DNA of 64,000 nt, from contig MU119253.1 in NCBI GenBank assembly GCA_014904845.1, positions 217,419 through 281,418 on the forward strand. Reading direction: 5' to 3'. Positions 57,030 to 64,000 of this stretch are shown here, piece by piece (position 1 is the first letter of the stretch; each line of letters opens with the position of its first letter). This DNA comes from Acephala macrosclerotiorum. Lineage: Eukaryota > Ascomycota > Leotiomycetes > Helotiales > Mollisiaceae. A program made the position numbers and the translations under genes. The notes beneath the pieces were generated by a model. It was not told the DNA's origin. It saw only the letters and a program-made list of their open reading frames with translations, and did not search any database.

Positions 57030-57360
57030 TGTATTTGGTCTATGGTTACGATATTAATTAAAAGGGTAAAAGGAATAATATTATAATATTAATTTGTTTA
57101 TTTAATTAAATAAAAATATTTTTTTAATAAAGTAAATTTATTAATAAATTTAATTTATATAAACCGATATTCGATTAAATATAAAATTTTATTTTTATAT
57201 TACATATTATTTATATATAATTAATATAATTAATATAATTAATTTTTTTATTAATTTATTAATAAAAATTAACCTTTTAAAACTTTTAAACGGCAAATTA
57301 TTTATTGTTTTTAACGATTTATATTGTTATTTTTCGTAGTCGATTTATTAAAATTTCCCG
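57030..57360. repeat. AT-rich island (probable RIP-degraded repeat)
   Basis: Almost pure A/T with a few ACG/TCG. It lies 400 bp upstream of the DUF3435 relic. Confidence 0.65.
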
Positions 57361-57761
57361 TTGTTTTAAAGCTCGCGTACTTGCTTGCTAAGGCGGCAAG
57401 GCCCAGGGACCCTAGCCGCGGCTGCGCGCTAGGAACACCAAAAGGATAACCTTGAGGTTCCTAGTACTAGGATTATCTTTCCTAATTCCCGTTTGCGACT
57501 TTCTTAGGGAGCAGAAAATGGACCCTCCCTCTTATCCCCTTCCTGAACCACGATGGCAGCCATCAGATTTCGGCAACCCTAATATGTCTTTCGCGCATCC
57601 TCTTCCTTTCCCTTCTTAGCTCTCCCATTCCTCCCACACCTCTCATTCTCAACTATCCTCTCCACACTCCATTTCTCCTTGCCTGTCTTCCTTCTCCTGT
57701 CACTCAGCAGACTCCTCGTAACACCTCTAGCTTTTCCAGTCTACCTTAGTCGTCGTCGTCG
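57361..57761. other. GC-normal upstream region of the DUF3435 relic
   Basis: A GCGGCAAGGCCC...CCGCGGCTGCGCGC stretch (about 57390-57430) and a CT-rich tract before the relic ATG. No gene. Confidence 0.4.
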
Positions 57762-58432
57762 ATGCCACCGTCATCCTTTCACTCCCCAAGTCAAGCCAAC
57801 ATGCACCGTCATCAACCGGCTGACTGCTCTTCTTCTGACGACAGCGATGAGTCCGACATGGAGAGCTGCGTCGAGAAGGAGAGCGAGGAGGGCGACTTCG
57901 AGACCGACCTGATCTGATGTTAATACCGATATCGATATCGAGAGAGATGACGAGGCAGATGCGCCGTGGCTTTTTGACGAGGACAAAACCTACCCGCCAG
58001 AATACTACCTCAACCAAGAGGAGGTGTTCGACGAGGACGAGTTTACAGACGAGGACTACGGCGATAGTAGCATGCTCCTCCTCGACTTCTTTAAGGAACG
58101 CTTACACTAGTAAGTACCTTGTTCTCTTGATCCCCGTCGTCTCGCGCAATCGGATCGTTAATCTAACTCTCTTACAGACACTGCAAATACACAAGGAAGG
58201 ATCCTAACACGACACTCCAAGCCATCTCTCTCCCCATTCTCAAAGCCTTCTTCGACTAGCTCCTGAATCAGCGCCGGGGAAATGAAGGAGAAAGCTCCCT
58301 GGTGTCAAGTCAGCCAGCACACTTGGTACATATTGGAAGGTGTTTCGGCTTGTGTACGACGGGGCGATTTGGGAGAAAATCGGCGGCAAGTCCGCCAAGT
58401 CCGCTGGCAAGTTCAACCGTAAAATGCATCGG
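57762..58432 (+). pseudogene. DUF3435 (Starship-captain-like tyrosine recombinase) N-terminal relic
   Basis: From ATG 57762 an acidic N-terminus is read (SDDSDESDMESC), with a one-base slip near 57915. Then DEADAPWLFDEDKTYPPEYY and NQEEVFDEDEFTDEDYGDSS follow. Beyond an intron (about 58112-58177) come YTRKDPN, ILKAFFD, TAG at 58257-58259 (expected Trp), LLNQRRG, another slip, and TLGTYWKVFRLVYD...KFNRKMHRV. These blocks match the N-terminal part of DUF3435 proteins as I know them. The recombinase catalytic half is absent after 58432. A dead, truncated captain-like gene. Assignment is by motif memory and should be searched. Confidence 0.65.
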
Positions 58433-59192
58433 GTAAGTTGCATTTCTTATACATGCCTCTTGAGCCTATCCTGAAACATAGAGTGAACTAAGGGCTAATA
58501 AACGTTTGCTTTCTTCTTCTAGGTAAGGGGGTTACTACTCGCCTCCTCTTTTGTTGATTCCGTTTCTGCCTTCTCCATTTCTCATGGACCTTTTCAATTG
58601 CGCTCCTCTCATTCGGTGAGCGACCTTCGAGGGGCCGGGCCACGTTGGATATCGAGCCCACTAGACAATGTAATTAGAGAGCGTATGAAGTCGATCTGAA
58701 CTCAAAGTATATTAATTAACCAAGAGCAACGTAGATCAACGGTCCTTAAAAGCGGAAGTTAGGTGGATTCTGCGGCGCAGCCCCGTTACCCAGGTAATTG
58801 CTGCACAGGAGTTCCCGCCCTTTTCCACCCCCATGGAAATGGTGCTTCCTCAGCCACGCAGCCTTCATGCTGCGCGAGGAATTCTCGCCTCTTTCCACTT
58901 CAACCACCATGGAAATGACGCAGCACCCGCAAATGATGCCGACCGGAACAACTCTTACAAATACAAGTGGGGAATTCCAAGAACACTACCAAATTTACGC
59001 TTACCGATTTCAGGAAACTGTTCTAACGTGAAGATGTCTCAAGGCAGATGCTTACGAGGAAGAGAGATGCAAGCTGATTAAATAGGATAGTGTCCTTGAT
59101 TGGATGGGCCTTGTCCATAAGACGAGGAGTGCTCGCAATAGTATTAAATAACCCCAGGCGACTCCAAGACAGCCCAAGCATAGACTGTCCGC
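58433..59192. other. Intergenic, nothing recognised
   Basis: Overlapping short plus ORFs at 58798-59081 have no features. Confidence 0.35.
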
Positions 59193-60415
59193 TCATTTAC
59201 GCTTCTTGTGGAACCCCGGGAGCCAACTCGCCTGAGCACCATGCCAGGCAAGATTGCGATCTCGATCTCGATTCCCTTCCTGCCTTCTGTGATGGCCATG
59301 TTCTGCCTCAGCCATATTCCTTCTCTCAACACGTTTCAACTGGGCTTGGGTCTCAGCAACTTGTGCTTGCAACAATCTTTCTTCCTCTTCGTCCTCCTCT
59401 TGTTCCCGTCGTCTCTTCTCCTCTCTTCTTCGCAGCTCGGCAGTCAACACACGGCCCGCTGTTGTGTTCTCAAGTTCAACTCCGCGTTGTAATTCAAGTA
59501 CAATTCCCAACGCAGGAGCCTGATGCTTCTTGCAAAGCACATCCACTATGTCAATGCCTGAGCCCCGCTCTCCATTGTATCGCATCATGGTCGCTCCTTT
59601 ATCAATCAGATCGCCCCAGAATTCGGCGGACCTAAGCTCAGCCTCTCGAGATTCGTACTCTATTAGTGGTCGACTTGTAGGAATAGTATCCCACATGCTA
59701 GTCACAAGCAGAACGTTTTGAAAGTAATGCTCTCCGCAAAGGGCTCGCAGCATGTCCAGATTCATTCGAGAAGCACCCGTCAATTTCTTGTCGGTAATGC
59801 GGTGCATGTAGATGATGCCAACAAGAGGAGGGTGGCGTCGATCTTGTAGACAGGAGACAATGGATGCGAGTATTTCCATGTCAGGTCGGGTGGTGTCGTC
59901 GAATCCTGGAGAGTCAATGAGGGTAATGGCTTCGTTGCCGTGGGTGAGTTGCCAGCCCTGGCATACGGCTGTACCTATAGAGATTATAAGCATGAGCAAC
60001 AGCTCATTATCGTATCATATATCTTACATGATTTGAGACTATGGCCTATCTTCACTGGCGATCCCGTGGCGCGCTTGATGAGAGATGACTTCCCAGCTCC
60101 TGTTTCACCCAAGACCAGAATTGAGATCTCCCTTCGAGTTTGAATGCCTTCGATTTGCTTCAATGCCACATTGCTTGTTGGATGTTTGCCAGCTTCCATT
60201 GGAACTGCTGCATATGATCCTGAAGTATCAGCCGTGATGAGTTGCGTCGACTGCCTTGCTTCCAAGTCATCTCTTGACGGTTGTGCGGCGTCCGAGTGAG
60301 AAGACATCCCTGCCTCATCACGATAGTAAGGCTGCACGTCCACGGTCCTGACTCCTGAGCGATCTGTTGTTATCGTAGAGATATAGTGCTTCGTAGTAGT
60401 ATTGTTATTTGCCAT
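59193..60415 (-). CDS. AIG1/GIMAP-like P-loop GTPase with coiled-coil tail
   Basis: Exons 60415-60028 and 59974-59193 (53-bp intron) give 389 residues. An N-terminal disordered part of about 95 residues is followed by the G domain: G1 VLGETGAGKSSLIKRATG (with KIGHSLKSC after it), G3 LIDSPGFDDTT and a G4-like VTSMWD. The standard NKxD/TKxD is replaced by TSMWD, as in its neighbour and in similar fungal proteins. The C-terminal 80 residues form a charged coiled coil (RRREEKRRREQEEDEEEERLL). No membrane helix. AIG1-type GTPases in animals and plants act in immunity and on membranes; the fungal role is open. It is divergent to a paralogue at 61128. Confidence 0.82.
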
Positions 60416-61127
60416 GTTCTCAGACTTTGAAAATCAAGCAGATGGAGTTGCTACCGGCTTCAAAGGGGGGTCCGAGGTAGCTTTCTTTGGACGGGAAGTA
60501 CCCCCTATGTTTGTGGCTTGGGAGAAGTGAGTTCTCGGAATCCTTTGGGTCTACTTACTTGGTTGCTTAATATTGTTGCCTATGCTCTATTGTGCGTAGT
60601 CATCGGGCTCTGCACCTGCAGCCTCAACGTGGTTGTCAGCTATTGGTACTGGGCATGTTACACAACGAGATGCTACGCCCGGCTGCAGACTCAAAAACCC
60701 AGCGCCCTATTTGAAAGGGACCTTCATGCATATGGATTTGAGGCCTGACGCGGAACTAGTCTTGATCATCCAGAAGTTGGATTCTAAGTGGCAGTAGGGT
60801 TGCATATCATACCAGAGCCTTACGCCCTGCTTTGGTGTCGTTCAAATGCTTTGGTGACAGCAGCGTTGAGATTGCATGGATGAGCCCGACAAGCATTCTC
60901 GGAGCCTCTGCTCCAGCTTACGAGCCTGACAAGTCGCGAGTAGGACATCGGAAAGTTACAGGGATGTTATAGTTCAAATTCGTTTTGCTGCCCCGTTTCG
61001 AAGTGTCTCTGGCTTTGTTGAAAACTTCGACGAACTTCTTAGGCACAGCGACCATTCCTATTATCTTAGGAAGTGCTGTACATTCTTCTCCTTTTTCCAC
61101 CCTAATAACCCCGTTGCCGTCATTGAA
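60416..61127. promoter_or_regulatory. Divergent region between the two GTPase genes
   Basis: 712 bp between the start codons. A plus ORF at 60518-60748 with a hydrophobic stretch is not convincing. No TATA box stands out. Confidence 0.4.
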
Positions 61128-62165
61128 ATGGGCTCAAGCTCGAGCAATGACCTTTTGATCGCAGTCCTTGGCGTCACGGGAGCTGGAAAGACGACATTCA
61201 TTTCGAAGGCAACGGGACGCAGTGACATGAAGATCGGGCATGGCCTCACATCCTGTAAGTCAACATTTTTGTCATAGCGAAGCTTGTCGCCTGCTGATTT
61301 TCCATTGCAGGTACCCAGGAGATCTCGCTCTCTCGTCTCAAGTTCGGCGGCAAAAACGTGGCTTTGATCGACACCCCAGGATTCGACGATACATACAAAA
61401 GCGATGCCGAGATCTTAGAACTGATCGCAAAGTTTCTCGCAGAGACATACTCCCAGGATATGCTGCTCTCAGGGATTATCCTCTTGCAACCCATCAGCGG
61501 AAACAGAGTCCAAGGCAACGAGCGCAAGCGAACTCGCCTCTTTGAGAAGGTCTGCGGTCCTGGCGCCTTCTCCAAGGTCGTCATTGCGACGACCATGTGG
61601 GATGATCTCAAGAATCAATCTCAGGGGAACCAGCGTGTCGAAGAGCGGCGCACCTCGAACGACTTTTGGGGAAAGATGGTCGAACATGGAGCGCAAATTG
61701 CGCGCCATGACAACAATCCCACCTCAGCACGAAAGATCATTGGCATGCTGTTGAAAAATGTCAAGCCGGTAGTTCTGCAGATGCAGACAGAACTCGCTCA
61801 GAATGATGGGAGGGTGGCGGCCACTTCCGCTGGCCGCCAGCTTGACAGTGATCTGGATGAGACGAGTCGGAAACTTTTGGTCGAGCTTCAGGATCTGAAG
61901 AAAGAGTCTGCGAGGAATACTGCTGCGCTTCGAGCTGAGATGCAAGAACTGCAGCAGAAACTGGAGGACGCACAGAACGAGAGAGACAGGCTAAGAGAAT
62001 CAAAGGTATGTGTATCTCTGTCTCTATTCTATATCTCCCTCTTCATTCATACACTGAGTCTCCCTCAAGGTGTCACTTGACGGCACGCCGAATTGGCCTT
62101 CAGCTCTCGCAGGACTAGCATCTGTTGGCATCGCGCTTCTTCCTTTCGGGTGTATCGTCATGTAA
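61128..62165 (+). CDS. Tail-anchored AIG1/GIMAP-like GTPase
   Basis: Exons 61128-61254, 61311-62005 and 62070-62165 (introns 56 and 64 bp) give 305 residues. G1 is VLGVTGAGKTTFISKATG, then KIGHGLTSC|TQE, G3 LIDTPGFDDTYKS and the G4-like TTMWD. A long helix/coiled coil (about residues 200-275) follows. The last exon adds PSALAGLASVGIALLPFGCIVM, a C-terminal membrane anchor, so the protein should sit on a cytoplasmic membrane face. If the second intron were retained the anchor would be lost, which offers a simple switch in location, but this is speculation. The first splice site falls at the same place in the paralogue (SC|T), showing common descent. Confidence 0.85.
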
Positions 62166-62600
62166 TGAGAATTGGCGTGCTGAATTCTTCTTAGAGTTCC
62201 TCGCGTCGATCAAGTTGTGTAATATTGTGAGGTGTTGTGCATACTAATATGTCTAAGATTTCTTGGTGCCCAATACTCTGAAACCATGAGGGCGCTTTTG
62301 GGAATGAACGAACATCGTGTACATGACCAGGGGATAGAAATCAGGGTTCGCAGGTCGGGAGAATTCAGAATATGTATCCCTTCCTAGTTGAGAAATGATA
62401 GAATACAGTATAAACATAACGAAAGAAGCAAAACTCGAATGTCGCAAATGTTCAGAGAGCAGAATAACTTGCCCAAGAAGTAGAAACAGCGCCAAATGTA
62501 TGTGTGAAGAGGGGCCGTAGGGGCATATGGAATCGGACTTCGAAGTCCCTTTTTCGGCAAAAAGTTATAAGCGCAAATCCATTTCCAATTTTTTTTTTTT
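62166..62600. other. Downstream region, nothing recognised
   Basis: Leads into the terminal AT-rich block; the minus ORF at 62253-62495 lacks features. Confidence 0.4.
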
Positions 62601-64000
62601 AATTCGCCATTTGTCGAAATTAAAAAAAGGGGCTGAAATTGATAAATCGATAGCTATTTTTAAATTAAATTTTTATATTAAAAATAAATAAACAATTTAA
62701 TACATATATTAATATATTTAAATATTATAATATTATTAATATTAATAAAATTTAAATTAAAAAAACTTTTTATATAATTTTTTTTTAAAATTTAAAAATT
62801 ATTTATTTAAAAATTTTTTTTTTTTTTTTAAAATTTTTAAAATTTTTATTAAATTATTATAATTAAAATAATTTGTATTATATAAATAATACGTAATTTA
62901 ATAAAAATTAATATTAATTTTTAAAATAAACAATTTATAATAATTTTAAATAATATTAATTAATAATTTTTTTTAAAATAAAATCGTTTTAAAATTAAAA
63001 TTAAAAAATTTTAAAATTAATTTATTATAAAATTTAAATTTAATAAAATAATTAACGTATAATATATTTTATATATATAATCGAATAAAATAAAATAAAT
63101 TATTTATTATTATTAAATTAAATTTTATTAATATTATTAAAAATACGTTTATATTTAAAACGTTAAAATAATAAAATATTAAAATATATTTTATTTTAAT
63201 TTTATAATTATATAATTTTTAAAAAAAAGTTTAAAAAGATTTTTTTTTAAAATTATATATTAAATAAAATAATTTAAATTAATTAAATTAATCGTAATAA
63301 TTTAATAAAAAATTTAAAAAATTTAAAAAAAAAATTTTTATTAATATTTTTTTAATATAAAATTTTATTAAAAATTAATTTTTATTTTAAATATTATTTT
63401 ATAATTATATAATTTTAAAATTTAAATTAATTAAATTAATTATAATAATTAAATATAAAAACGAAAATTTTTAAAAAATTTTTTTAATAATATAAAATTT
63501 ATTAATTTTTATTATTTAATAAATTTTAAATTTTTATAAAATATTTAAATTAAATATTTTCAATTTAAAATTTAAAATAAAAATAAATTATTAAAATTAA
63601 AAATTTTATAATTTTTTATAAAAACGTTTTTTTAAAACTTATAAAATAATTTTTTTTATATATTTAATTTATAAATTTAATATTATATAATAATTAATAA
63701 ATTGAAAATAGTTTTTAATTAATAAATAAATATAATTTATAATATATAATAAATTAATAAATTAATAAATTCGTTAAATATTAAAATTATTATTAATATA
63801 TATATAATTAAAATATTTTTTTACGTTTTATAATCGTTTATAATATTTAAATTAAATAATTATTATTATAATATTTTTAATTTTTTAATTTTTTAATATT
63901 TTATAAAATAATTATATAATATATTTTTTATTTATAATTATTAATAATTTATATATAATATTTTTATTATTTTTATTAATATAAAAATATTTATATTAAA
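62601..64000. repeat. Long AT-rich block (RIP-degraded DNA), continues past the window
   Basis: About 1.4 kb almost free of G and C, with only isolated ACG/TCG. Homopolymer and TTAAAT-type runs throughout. No ORF, no readable terminal repeat. Confidence 0.75.

Noticed and set aside
1..64000. CRISPR arrays, rRNA genes, replication origins
   Set aside because: No regularly spaced repeats or rRNA-like segments seen; AT-rich tracts explain the low-complexity signal.

Overview
The window looks like nuclear DNA of a filamentous ascomycete, most likely a leotiomycete-type genome. The genes have short introns (about 45-110 bp) with GT..AG ends and CTAAC/CTGAC branch-like motifs. There are several HET-domain genes, a HeLo-like/ankyrin protein, a CHAT protease and a DUF3435-type relic. 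Gene-bearing DNA of ordinary composition alternates with blocks of almost pure A+T that look like RIP-mutated repeats (about 8.13-8.45, 12.41-12.72, 34.98-35.6, 46.1-48.2, 57.0-57.36 and 62.6-64.0 kb). The species assignment is inference.

Layout. 0.5-5.6 kb: a beta-rich unknown protein and a TPR-CHAT protease, transcribed divergently. 5.7-6.9 kb: a dead methyltransferase split by a 215-bp MITE with a 9-bp target duplication. 7.5-8.0 kb: two tRNA-like relics. 8.8-14.2 kb: a HeLo-like/ankyrin protein, a small zinc-ribbon protein and a broken fungal gene. 14.7-16.8 kb: two intronless, bacterial-looking genes, a MazG-like NTP pyrophosphatase and a GIY-YIG/Schlafen-group-3 helicase. They overlap by 11 nt as in a prokaryotic operon but sit behind a fungal-looking promoter; this is the most striking item here. 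17.3-31.2 kb: a HET relic, an HD-domain protein, a GH27 alpha-galactosidase, a small secreted Cys protein, a Mid2-like wall sensor, a damaged sugar transporter and a GNAT with an in-frame stop. 32-38 kb: an AT-hook/XPA-like protein, a SYLF protein, a TIR transposon and a C2H2 factor. 38-52 kb: a gene-poor decay zone with HET, HET-E-type, C2H2 and oligopeptide-transporter remnants and two AT-rich TIR elements. 52.8-56.6 kb: an intact many-exon CorA-type channel. 57.8-58.4 kb: a DUF3435 (Starship-captain-like) relic. 59.2-62.2 kb: two divergent AIG1/GIMAP-like GTPases, one of them tail-anchored.

How it fits together. Intact metabolism and transport genes are interspersed with genes tied to self/non-self recognition, programmed death and defence (CHAT, HeLo-like, HET, GTPases, the bacterial-like nuclease-helicase cassette). 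Several members are disabled by single C-to-T or G-to-A changes that create stops, as expected of RIP. The region reads as a fast-turnover accessory compartment. Exon coordinates were worked out by eye from splice consensus and reading frame, without transcripts. Family names rest on motif recognition, not on searches.
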